Positions 44,596 to 55,187 of a stretch of 64,000 bases of DNA are shown in pieces. Under the pieces are notes generated by a model. That model did not search any database and had not been told where the DNA came from. It saw only the letters and a list, made by a program, of their open reading frames with translations. The stretch's first letter is position 1; each line of letters begins with the position of its first letter. The translations under genes and the position numbers were made by a program. The stretch is from Gnetum montanum (Eukaryota > Streptophyta > Gnetopsida > Gnetales > Gnetaceae). The stretch lies in the NCBI GenBank assembly GCA_015680685.1, contig MNCI01008966.1, positions 149,009 through 213,008 on the forward strand. Direction: 5' to 3'.

Positions 44596-46503
44596 TAGGA
44601 TGTCTAAAAACGTTGGTGGCTAGAACACCAAGAGGTCAACAGGTGTACAGCCTAACCCTGAATCGGTGCGAGGGTCGTACTAGGAAAATGGAAACAAGAT
44701 GCCCTGAATGATCTGCTTGATCAGACAGGGACTTACGTGGTGTTAAAAAGATCGTTTGTAAGAGGAGTTTGTGGAGTGTTACATGTGGATACCAGGACAA
44801 CAAGCAAGAGTGTAGCAGAGAGTCCCAACCTAAAAATAGTGACATGAGCATGTAAATGTGTATTGAATAGTAGATAAATGCAAGAGTTATGCTTAATATT
44901 AAAAAAAATGCTTAGAAAAAAATGAAGCAAAGCTTGAGAATAAAGAAATGCACCGCCCCAAAACTAGGGAGTGTAACCTTTGCTTAAACAGGAGGTGAGA
45001 ATGGTATGTGGTGTCAAGTAGGCACAATGGTAGCATAGTAGTGCAGTCATAGTCTCTGGGATGTCCAAGAAATAGAGCTAGCGGCTGCAAGGGAGGCTAA
45101 ACCTACTGGGTTGGCTATCACCATGTTCTATAGGTGCAATGGTAGACTGTGTTTTGGTAATCACCAAGGTGAAAATCTTGGATGCTTGGATGCAGGACTG
45201 TCGGGGATGCTCAGAATGCTCAAATTCTTGATGCTCTTTTGATTTTTCAACCCCTAAATTGCTAGTCTTTAGGGTATTTATAGGGCTAGGTTTAGCATGG
45301 AATGTGGATCAGGCACCACATGGCATGAGCGTAGATAAGGTTACGCTAACATGTTATGCTCTCATGAGAGTAGCAAAGTGTTACGCTCTGAAGGACAGCA
45401 ACAGTAACCCAGAGACTGCTAAACTATCATCATATTGCCTAGACTACATGTCCCAAAGTCTGAGATACCGCAATGTACCTACAAAAAATGTCAAAACAAT
45501 GCGACTTGGAGACTACACTCTAGGACTACATCTTCCCCCTCTTTCCAATAGGGTCAAGAATAGAGACAATTTTGGGGATCAATGGGGGGTACAAAAGAAG
45601 TGCAAATTGCTAATCTTGGTTGCTAAAGGGATGTCAAAGTTAAGAAGAAGGTCGATGCTGAGTTCTAGAGACTTTTGGAGGTTGCCTGAGGCTTTTTCCT
45701 AATGTCTAGCTAGCTATGCTCTAGAGTGTAGCATAACACTTAGTGAAAATTTGCAAAATTTTGATTTTCCACACTAGTTAAGCTAGCTTCATTGAAGAGC
45801 ATAGTAGGGACACTCAGCTAAATTTTGATGAATTTTGTAGTCTTCCTTCATGGCACATTGGCTACGCTCTGGGATGTAGCAGGATGAGCAGCATCAAAAG
45901 CTAGAAAATATGCCAAATGCATCTTCCATGTCGAGCTTAGCTTGATAGGTTCTCATCCAACACTTGGGAAAAATTAGGCATTGAAACCTAGGTCATGCTT
46001 GCTACACTGTGGAGTGTAGCAAAGCATAGCAACTTAAAAGATAGAAAATTTGCCGAACTATTTTTGCCATCAAGAGCACTTTTAACAAACTCTAGCTTAG
46101 TACTTGGATGAACTAGCAACTGGGACATGTGTCAAGTTGGGTACGCTGGGGAGCATAGCAAGCATAACAGTCTGGGAGATAGAAAATTTTCCAAACTGTT
46201 TCATCCATCCCAAGCAACCCTTGACCACTTCTAGCTTGACACTTGGGCAAACTAGCCATGGAAGTGCATGCTACACTGGCTACGTTGGGGAGCATAGCAG
46301 GAAGATTGAGAGCATAGCAGGACACTTAGAAAAAATTTTCTATGCTGTCTACATTATAGAGCATAGTGCTAGACTTAGAAAAAAATTTCTATGCTATCTA
46401 CATTATAGAGCATAGTGCTAGACTTAGAAAAAATTTGCCAAAGTTTTGACACTTAGAGAAATTTGTCGTTGAACTATAGAAGCCTGAAATTGGTGGTGTT
46501 TCA
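44596..46503 (-). repeat. 5' LTR of element E (1908 bp)
   Basis: Partner of 27665-29557. TATA at 45283-45275. The inner tip reads TCCTA, so the terminal CA has become TA. It carries a 49-bp tandem duplication (from about 46338) that is single-copy in the other LTR. Confidence 0.92.
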
Positions 46504-46508
46504 AGGAG

Positions 46509-48948
46509 GACCTTCACAAGGAGCAAGAAAATGACCAAGAGGTCAAGGTAGAGGCCAAAATGAAGGCCAAGAACTAGAACACGAGAAGCAAGAAGCAAAA
46601 TCGTTTAGCATTCATCAAAACATTCATACTACAATAAAATCAATCTAAGGAGAGGCATATGAAACATGTGTCAAAGGACAATGCCTCACGTTGTCGTAGA
46701 ACTATCTTCAAGAGATTCAAGAAAGATCCATCTTGACTATGGTCATTGTGAATATGAACTTTGATCTATTTATGGAATTTGTTGCTAAAGTAGCATGGAC
46801 GAAACTTCAAGCATCATTTCTATGGCCTATCCTATCATGGAATGATGAATGGTACCTTGGAGAAACTTGCACAGTTGCACAGTTGTACTTCATGGCCTAT
46901 CCTATTTATGACTATGGCATAATGCCAACCTTGCACAGTTGTACTTCATGGAAATCCAAAGGTGATTTAAAGAGAAAAACGTAGGGAAGCCAATACTTCC
47001 ATTTCCTTGCCTTATTAGAAAGCTATGCAAGCAAGCTAGAATCATGGAATACACCAATGAAATTTCCAAGAGAGCCTAAAATATTTCATATGCTAAGTTG
47101 CTCAAACCAACACCACAAAGGAAGGATCATGGTGAGGAACAAGAGCAAGAACAAGAACAAGAGCAACAATGGAAACAGCAACAACAAGTAGGACCTAGTA
47201 GCCAACAACAATAGTAGCAACAACAAGGGTAGCAAGAATAACAAGTCCCATCACCATCACCATAAGACTACAGACCATCAATGAGCCATCTATAGTAGAT
47301 TCCAAAAATAATTAGCTGGGGAACTAGGGAAGAGGCCAATCTATATAGAGTTATTAATAGTTCCATTAGATCCATAGTTTTAGCTCATCTAGCAAGTGGA
47401 TAGATTTCATTATAGTTAGGAGGAGAGGCATGATCACAAAAAATCTCTAGGAACACTGCATTGTTCCAGTGGTGCTAGAGACTGTAGCAAGAGCCATAGT
47501 TGTGGTAATGCAACACTAGGATGTAGCAAGAGCAGCAGAGGTGATCATGAATCACATTAAAGAATCATTCAACATATTTTTTGTACTACTAGTGGATCTA
47601 GCTAAAGCTAGAGATGCTTAAATGTTAGCTTAAACCTCAATGACTCCTACTAATAATGAGGATGTGCTTAATAGCCTACTAAAGATAGGACAAGTAATGA
47701 CAACACTTTTTGACATTCCCAGTGATGTCACTACAATACAATCTAAACTCATAGCTATCAAAGAAAAACTAGTCATGGCAGAGACCAGGGCAAAGCATGT
47801 AAAAGAAGAAGTCCTGAAACTACAAGACCTGAGAGCTAAAAGAAGAGATCCAACATAATTTGCTGCACCTAACTAGATTGAGCAATTCAAAATAGAGTAG
47901 ATCAGTAGATTAATTAAGAAAAATAAACAATTGATAGATGAGAAGGAGAAAGTGGTATGGAATGCCTTTATAATTGAAGCATAGACATGCACATGTGAAG
48001 GCACTTATCGTAGTTTAAGAAGAAAATAAGCAACTTGCTGCTAACAACCTAAGGTTGACTATAGTAGAAAAATAGAAAAAAAATTTAGCAAAGAGCATCC
48101 ACCAATTAAGAGAACAACCGGTGACGGTTAACAAGGACATGAGCTACTTTGTGAGAGAAAAAAAATCCTGTCTATGGAGGAGATATGCGTCATCTAAAAA
48201 AATTAGCCATTGAAATCAACAGGTGGCAAAACAAGGCAAAGAAGCATGAAAGGCTCAAGGAACAATTTCAAGATTAGGTGGGCATGTACAAACAAATCAA
48301 TGAGAAAGAAACTTAGATGGAAAAGGCTAGAGTTAGTTCCATATCAGTGCAAAATCCTGATTGGCGATCCATCCTAGATAACTATGCCCTTGTCCACTAG
48401 GCAGAAGTTAAATACAAAGACTTGTAGATTGAGGATCTAAAAGAGTACATGGGGTTAGGTAATCTGTGTTACGCTAACTTAGCCATGTTAATAACAGGTA
48501 TGTCCAAAAATGAGCTAAACAGTAAGTAGTAGCCACCTATGCCCTATATGAGAAAGAGTTTGTAGGTCAAAAATATGCTTTGCAAAAATGCTAAGTAGCA
48601 AACTCAAAACTAAAAGTAGTATAGGTTGGCTACCATGGGTAGAACGATGTAGCAGTAAACTTGGCTAGAAGACTATCAAGCTATCATGAATTAAAAGAAA
48701 AGGCAAGAGCATTTGAGGAAGAAAGGAGGGAATTTGAAACTTGGTATGTTAAAGCAATCAAAATGTTTCCATAGTTTCCATGCCCATGGGACATGCCGAT
48801 TCCATCAAACATTGGTTCATCAGCATGAACGGTTTACAATCCTAAAACTAAAGAAGAAAAGCTTTAGGTGCCCCTAAACCAATATAAATTCCAGAAGCTT
48901 GATGATAAGTAACTGATGGAAGAACCACTGCCACCTGGAACCACTTAA
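46509..48948 (+). pseudogene. ORF2 of element D, remainder
   Basis: Continues the gene begun at 27634. The run 46733-46984 starts in the VxVNMNFDLFMEFV...WYLGETC part of the PF20167-like domain, then jumps to the NLAQLYFMEI block: the middle of the domain is deleted, with a 21-base repeat (TTGCACAGTTGTACTTCATGG) at the join. PFPCLIRKLCKQARI follows near 47000, then a long Glu/Gln repeat (47125-47230) and coiled coil (47640-48700, SLFDIP-type LFDIPSDVT near 47705). The end is PPGTT, TAA at 48946-48948. Confidence 0.8.
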
Positions 48949-49153
48949 AGCTACATCCAGCTTTGCTAATTTTTGTTCTTTTTGTAAAGTTTTCATATCA
49001 TGAAATGTGTCATTTTTGTAAACTCCATTGTGGCATTAGAGAGTCATGTATATAAGAGTTAGTGTCATGTAAATCTACCTCCCAATTTTTTAAGGAACTC
49101 TATCCTCATTTGGTTTTAACTCAAGCACAAGTTTTCAATCTATCATAGGGATA
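48949..49153 (+). other. 3' UTR and polypurine region of element D
   Basis: Short AT-rich spacer. TCATAGGGATA directly before the LTR is the candidate polypurine tract. Confidence 0.5.
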
Positions 49154-50071
49154 TGATAAATTCAGTTTTTTTTTTCAACCATGATATCAAGTATCTGATA
49201 TCAAAGCTATGATATCAAATCCTTGATATTGGGGCACAAGATACAATGTTATGTATCTAGTATCATGGACATGTGTAGACCTATAAATACAACACTTAGA
49301 CACACTATCCACATACAATTTCATTTCACACTTGGTGAAATTACGTCAATTTGTTTTCTCAATCTTAGCACTTAGGAATGTATGCCTATAGTGTGATGTT
49401 TTGTAATTAAATGGAGTCTTTATTTGAGTGGAATGTACTTGGATGCATTTCATGCATAGAAATAAAGATTAAGATTACTTCACATCATTGCAGCATCACT
49501 TAGTCTTTATTATTTACACTTAGAATAATTTTACTACTTTCACTTAGCTCATTGTTTACTATTATCTCTAGATAGTGATTTAATTTCTATGCATTTTACT
49601 ATTCTTATTGTTAAGAGGAATGAGTATGACTGATCTTGAACACTTAAGTGTAACTACTTGGTAACCCAGTAGTACTGTCACTTGGTATGCCCAGTAGTGT
49701 GATACTTGGTAATCTTAGTAGTACTTACATGAAGTCCAAGATATGAATGGAAGGTTAGGACTAGTTGCTCATTGCATAGGCTAGATTAGATTTTGTTTAC
49801 TATTGCTTAAATTTCGAAACTACTACCTTTACTTTCCATTTACTTCACGTTTTCAAGGAGAAATATGGCCAACACAACATCATTATCATATGCCTCACCA
49901 TGAGTTAAACCGTATGCAACAATTTTACTAGTTCATGTGGGAAGACAACGATCATGAACTCTAATCAATTACTTTCATAATTACATTTCCTTGTCCACAG
50001 AATTCAACAAGAATTGTGCATGAACACTTGTATCTCGTATGGTTGGGTGTTGGATACTCCACTGCTCATCA
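49154..50071 (+). repeat. 3' LTR of element D (918 bp)
   Basis: Starts TGATAAATTCAG and ends CTGCTCATCA. It carries four GATATC/T units, TATAAATA (49282-49289), AATAAA (about 49460) and three copies of an ACTTGGTAACCCAGTAGTAC motif (49664-49735). Confidence 0.92.
49183..49289 (+). promoter_or_regulatory. U3 GATATC array and TATA box (D 3' LTR)
   Basis: Units start at 49183, 49197, 49211 and 49225, exactly 14 bp apart, then diverged units, then TATAAATA at 49282. Confidence 0.82.
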
Positions 50072-50354
50072 AAGTCCAAACAACTTTCTAGTGACATCAC
50101 ATTATTTCATCTCTTGAATTTACAACTATAAGACTATCACTATTGTAAGGAGTATTACCACTTGGCATATTGTCCATGGAAGGAGTTTATTCATTGTAAT
50201 TTTTATTTTCTTAGACTTCTAAGAAGCCACATACCTTCAGGCATGGGTAACATGTCTTTCCAGTGGAACCCCCAAAAATTTATTCTTGTTCATATATTTT
50301 ATTTTTAACTATGTCAACCTTACCAAAGAACTACCTTCAAGCTTGGTAACATGT
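50072..50354 (-). mobile_element. Element C: fragment of its non-coding segment between D and B
   Basis: Reads on the minus strand as a copy of D 13560-13800 (GGACAATATGCCAAGTG block near 50170). Its left edge is the D insertion and its right edge, with TSD CATGT (50350-50354), the B insertion. No gene. Confidence 0.85.
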
Positions 50355-51162
50355 TGATGAGTCATCATTTGGGCGACTGCGATATCGCAACCCAACCGCG
50401 ATATCGCATACGTGATATCGTGGCCTGTCTCCTCATCTATAAATAAGAGGTAGACAGATCAGTTAGGCATTAGGGAGTTACTTCTTAGTTAAGTGTTTTC
50501 ATTTCTTTGTCTCAACCCTTTTTCTCTCCGTGTATGCCCATAGTGTGGTGATTGTAATTGTACAACATCCTTTCTTCGAGTGTGACGTACTTGGACATGC
50601 ACATGACCGGCAATAAAGATTGAGATTAATTCATCATTATAGCACTCACTTAGTTTAATCATTTAATTACTTGTTTTTTACTACTTTTCTAGTTAATCTC
50701 TCTCACCCTTAAACTCATGTTAAAATGCGGAATAAGTACGACTTGATTACGAGCATTTAAGTGTGACTACTTGGTAACCTAGTAGTGTACCTAGGATCTT
50801 CACTTGGTAATCCCAGTAGTAGTCATGCACGAAGTTCAAGATGTGTACGGATAATCAAGGAATGGATGCTCATCACACTTAGGCTAGTTTATATTCTCTC
50901 ACCCTCTCTCTCCTAGATTAGTGAATATTACTTTCCATTGCCTTCAGGAGTAGTATTATATTAGAAACCACATCATACACCTCACTCTAGACTAAACCAT
51001 ACGTGACAAAGCTAATACTAGTCCAGGTTGGAAGACAGCGAACTACGACCTAAGGCTAACTATCTAGACACCACAACTAGTTTGTCTACAGAGTTCGACT
51101 GGATCACGAGTGTAACGCTCGTATTTGTATGGTTGAGTATAGGGGTACCTCACCACTCATCA
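50355..51162 (+). repeat. 5' LTR of element B (808 bp)
   Basis: TGATGAGTCATCA...CACTCATCA. TATAAATA 50438-50445; AATAAA near 50611; paired ACTTGGTAAYC motifs 50769-50822. PBS TGGCACCGTTGCTGGGGA follows at 51164. Confidence 0.95.
50381..50445 (+). promoter_or_regulatory. U3 GATATC array and TATA box (B 5' LTR)
   Basis: GATATC at 50381, 50400 and 50414 (spacing 19 and 14), then TATAAATA at 50438. One unit fewer than in the 3' LTR. Confidence 0.8.
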
Positions 51163-51163
51163 T

Positions 51164-51181
51164 TGGCACCGTTGCTGGGGA
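51164..51181 (+). other. Primer-binding site, tRNA-Asp type (element B)
   Basis: TGGCACCGTTGCTGGGGA, the same as in A. Confidence 0.88.
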
Positions 51182-51291
51182 TGGTGCTAGTTATCTAGAT
51201 TAGTTATATCATACAAGGTCGCTATACAGGACTTAACGATATATCTTTTAAAAAGAAATAATTATAAAAAGTCACACACAATTTCAAAACC

Positions 51292-53256
51292 ATGCCTCTC
51301 CTACAAGACTACAATAATGCCACACCTAGTGAGGAAGTTCATTGGAGAACCAACGAACTATATGACAATGAAGATTGGGGTATGCAACCTAAAGTGGGGG
51401 CTTCTTATAAACATAAATGAAAGTATAACTTACTTGATGATGATGAACCCCTACTGGCCACTACAAGCTTAACGCAAATACAAGAGGCTGTTCGAATCTC
51501 ACGTAGGGATCGTAAAGAGAGCCGCCTACCTAGGCTCGATTTAAATAACTTTCCCAATTTTTTAGGAGGCTATGACTTAGATCCGCATCAACATTTACAA
51601 GCCTTCTACAATGCCTACACATGGAACAACATTGACAATGGATGGCAAAAACTCAAGCTCTTTCCTATGACACTCGTTGGCCAAGCAAAAATATGGTATA
51701 GATTGTTAAAACCAAATTCAATGCGACATTGGTCAACAATGGTAGAACTTTTTAACGAATGATATCAAACCTACGTAAGAGTGTCAGCCTTCAGGAAACA
51801 AATCCAAGAAAGGAAACAAGAAAAACATGAACCCTTGGACATGGCCTTAGAAAGATATTGTGCACTGTTGAACAACTATCTAGGCCATGGGTTTTCCGAG
51901 GAAAGGCTAATGTACCACATCATTGATGGGCTTTGTGATGCAACAAGAGAGACCTTAGGAATGTATGCCTAAGGTCAACTATACAAACTACGAACCCATC
52001 AATTACAAGAGCTTATTAAGCGGGTAGCAAAAGAGGAAGGAGAAATGGCTAGATGGGAGAGTGTTGAAAAACATCAACAGGACCAAAATCTCAACTTAAC
52101 AAAGGTCCATAATCATAAAAAGGAGAAATCAACCTATCACAAGGAGAAAGAACCATCTTTGCTGGTACAACAATCATTAGAGGAAGTCGAGGCAAACATT
52201 AATAAGATGTTGGAATGGACGTATAAAAAGTGTGGAGAATATATCAATATCATTGGAGATAGAGTTTTGACAACCCAAGAAAAAGGACAAAATATCAGTA
52301 GACAATCGGAAAGAAGGCATAAGGAAAATAAGAGCTCAACTATCAATCATACGTATGAATGCAACATATGCCTGTACGATCACCCCAAGGGACAATCCCC
52401 AATATTGTTACATTTACATGAGCATTGGGGAAACACATTACATCCAGAGTTCCTATAGAGATACTATGTTCGATCACAGTGGCAACAATCCCAATCGTGG
52501 GGGAGACCACCCCTAAATTGAAGACATCCCTCGTATCATCCGAACCTAAACGCTTATCTTGTTCAACATCCTGTTTCCCCAACTAGGCCAACATACCCTA
52601 TCTCACCACAGTATCATTCTCCTTAATACTATCAGCCCGTGTCCTCAACACGACCACCACCTTGTGTACCATACACTTCTCCCAATTTTTAACATTCTCA
52701 TCCTTTCCCTCTTTCTACATTGCCACCAACTATTCCTAAGGTGTCTACACCATAGCAACAACCCACGAACGTTACTTGTGCTAATAGTGCTAACAATAGT
52801 GAAACGCCTCCTCAACATCCAAAGCGTCCCTTCTTTAAACATGACGATAAGAAGGGACAACACAATTCCAAGGCCACTGCATCCTCCAACTCGGCACAAG
52901 CCCAACATTGTGGTGCACCCTTATCTTTGAAACCAACACCTTATGTTACTTCATCAGGGCCACCAACTCACACTCCAACAACAATACGGCCCAATGAACA
53001 CAAGCATGGAGGGCAACGTCCTGATCCTTGCATACCATCTAACAGTCATAAACATCATAGTGGGTCAACCTTTCACCCAAGAACCACATCGTATAAATTT
53101 CCGCACTATGCTTATTATAATCAAGTGTGTGAACCCCAATGGGGTAGGTATGATCGAGTCCCAATATTTCCAACATGCAAGGATCCTCGTCTTTCATTTA
53201 TTAATCCTTGCCATCCTCAACCAATTAGTTATGGGGGATATCCCCCATTCAAATAA
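51292..53256 (+). pseudogene. gag: gag of element B, interrupted
   Basis: ATG at 51292. Stops: TGA at codon 43 (51418-51420, shared with I), one in the capsid domain (near 51762), and TAA at 51970-51972 (shared with A). The Retrotrans_gag-like domain runs about 51530-51900. The longest open run (52045-52458) holds a Lys/Gln-rich helix and the nucleocapsid motif CNICLYDHPKGQS at 52360-52398, in which the last Cys of CX2CX3HX4C is Ser. The Pro/His/Thr-rich tail is open to the stop after YGGYPPFK (about 53256). Confidence 0.9.
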
Positions 53257-53385
53257 CAAGCAAGATTAATAGCCATTTTTTATTTTCTTTAATTTTACAA
53301 CTTTTTGTTTTCCAGTTTTTCATTTTTCAATTTCTTGTTTTCTCTTTTTTTCTTTTTTTCTTTTTGTCCTTTTACATTTTTTATA
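53257..53385 (+). repeat. T-rich tract after gag (element B)
   Basis: About 110 bases of T-rich sequence between the gag stop and the non-coding segment. D has the same tract after pol. Confidence 0.75.
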
Positions 53386-54420
53386 AGTAACCTCATCTAT
53401 GAATAAAACACTTATGTGGATCATTGGTTGAGGTGTGTTCTATGTTATCGAGTCTTGAACAATCAATTATGTGGACAATGAGCCCATTACACCCACTCAT
53501 CCACTCTATGAATAAGAGGTTTTATTCGAGGGTACAGTGATATTCTTGAAATTCTTAAAACTTAAAATTAATTTTGTGTTCATTGTACCCAAAATGAAGA
53601 AGGATGGACCAAGAGGGAATGATTAGGGTGTGACATCAAGGGACTTGTGGATTCTCTTTGGTGACCTCTGTGGGAGTTATCATGCAACATGGTTGTACTA
53701 AGATCCTTGTAGATCTAATGAAAAATGGAAGTAAGAGTAATCAAAAGGGCACTAAAAAATCCAATGTTGTTCTAGAAGGCCCCACTAGAAAAACATGCAC
53801 CCATGCCTGAAGGTTGGTGGTTTCTCTAGATTCAGTAGTCAAAAAAAAAAGAGAAGAAAAAAAAAGAAAAAAAAGAAGTGCCACAAAACAAAAATCACTC
53901 CTCCCTTGAATAAAATGCCAAGTGATCGTCCGCCTTGTTGTTATGTTACTCTCATAGTTTCTCATCATGGGATGAAACAATGTTATGTCACTGATTAGAG
54001 GAATGGACTTGGTCCTGATCTTGGAACGATGGGTTAATGAAACGTTAATCATACTTTTCATGTAGGATTCACTGTGCCTTGGGTCAGTTACCTCATGTCC
54101 CAATCTCTACAATCCCTTTCTATAGTTCGTCTCATCTCACTATTCATGTAATTGTAGCTAGTGCCATGTGTAACGTAGAATTTTGACCTCATTCCGGTGA
54201 TAATTACATGTGTGTGTTTTGTGGAATCAGTGTAGATTACATTTAACCCTTCTACTACCCATGAACACTTTAAGTGTGGTTACACAAGGGCATTATAGGT
54301 TGGAACCTGCTTTGGGGAGGACCCACTTGTGTAATATTTTGTAATCTTTACTTATGACATAGCTCACACCTACCATCTCTTACCCTCAGCTTATTTTTCA
54401 TAACATTCTTTCCCTATTAT
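53386..54420 (+). other. Conserved non-coding segment of element B
   Basis: Near-colinear with A 6593-7560, including CTATGAATAAGAGGTT, GGGACTTGTGGATTCTCTTT and CTTTGGGGAGGACCCACTT (54310). No gene. 54421-54653 is a spacer with nothing recognised. Confidence 0.8.
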
Positions 54421-54653
54421 TATTACCCCTCTAAATTCCAATGTTCCTATGTACCATTACATAGCCTTTTTCTCTACCACCCAAAGTCCTTATTGATGAA
54501 ACCCACAAATCATACTTATTCGTGCCTTCAAAACCATCTAATTACCGTAGAACCCCCTCAACATATGTCACATGTCCTAATTTCAACCTTTGATTCTAGG
54601 AAAAACCTTTAATATTTGGTATTTTCCCTTGGGCCTAAACATCCATAGGCCAT

Positions 54654-54710
54654 GATATCGCATACGCGATGTATCGTACGTGATATTGCATCCCTCCAAA
54701 CCTATAAATA
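54654..54710 (+). promoter_or_regulatory. Internal promoter upstream of ORF2 (element B)
   Basis: Three 14-bp units, GATATCGCATACGC (54654), GATGTATCGTACGT (54668) and GATATTGCATCCCT (54682), then TATAAATA at 54703-54710. The first unit is identical to one in B's 3' LTR (58193-58206). CAACACTTAG downstream also matches the post-TATA region of D's LTR. Confidence 0.78.
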
Positions 54711-54961
54711 GGTGACCCCCCGCAACACTTAGCATCATTTCTTGCCATTCACGTAGGGGACTTTTTCAAATTTTTCTCTATGACTTGCGAGTGTGACACC
54801 TTTGCTTCTCAACCTCTATCTCACTCGCTAGTACTCCGATTTTAATTCCGTTCGAACCTGCTTTAACCCAGAGTGTTCAGCTTAGTCATGAGGGAGGGAC
54901 ACCTACCGAATAGCACCTAACTTTTTTGGAATTTTTCATCACCCAAAGAACATTATTAAGG

Positions 54962-55187
54962 GTAATTAGTTGTAAATTAAGAATAAAATGTGCCAAAAAA
55001 CCATTTAATCCTTTAGGTACACCGGGAGATTAAAATTGGAAACCACCTAAGTAAAATGGACTCATTATTACAATCTTTTGGGAAATTTCACACAGAGATA
55101 AAAAAAATTAATTAATTAAGGAAAGTAGCAAGGTATAACCTAACTTTGGTAACAACCTTACTAACGCTTGGCCCCATGTGATTGTAG
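54962..55187 (+). other. Predicted 5'-leader intron of ORF2 (element B)
   Basis: Donor AAGG|GTAATT; branch-point consensus TACTAAC at 55159-55165; acceptor ATTGTAG at 55187, directly before ATG. Confidence 0.72.

Larger units (their letters stand above)
27665..46503 (-). mobile_element. Element E: giant Tat/Ogre-like LTR retrotransposon (18.8 kb)
   Basis: Two LTRs in direct repeat (27665-29557 and 44596-46503), TSD AGGAG. Minus-strand order: 5' LTR, leader, gag, protease, a 5.6-kb insert carrying an antisense gene-like unit, pre-RT, RT, RNase H, a second (archaeal-type) RNase H, integrase, a 3' UTR with tandem repeats, and the 3' LTR. The second RNase H and the size place it in the Tat/Ogre group, unlike the other six elements. 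No ORF upstream of gag, typical of Ogre, was seen. Confidence 0.92.
1163..50071 (+). mobile_element. Element D: large Athila-like LTR retrotransposon, split by four nested insertions
   Basis: D enters from the left of the window and ends with its 3' LTR at 50071. Its own sequence is 1163-3649, 12275-14142, 26734-27664 and 46509-50071; the rest is A, F and E. Joining these pieces restores continuous homology to F: pre-RT, RT, RNase H and integrase, T-rich tract, non-coding segment, internal promoter, ORF2, 3' LTR. D sits inside element C: the sequence at 50072 continues C's non-coding segment exactly where the LTR stops. Its 5' LTR and gag are off-window. Confidence 0.9.

Noticed and set aside
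45259-45702. 147-codon ORF in the E 5' LTR as a gene
   Set aside because: It lies wholly in the LTR, and the equivalent frame in the partner LTR (28232-28498) is shorter and broken. No known domain.
52343-52908. Minus-strand ORFs across the B gag tail
   Set aside because: Antisense shadows of gag. The plus-strand reading aligns to A, C and F.
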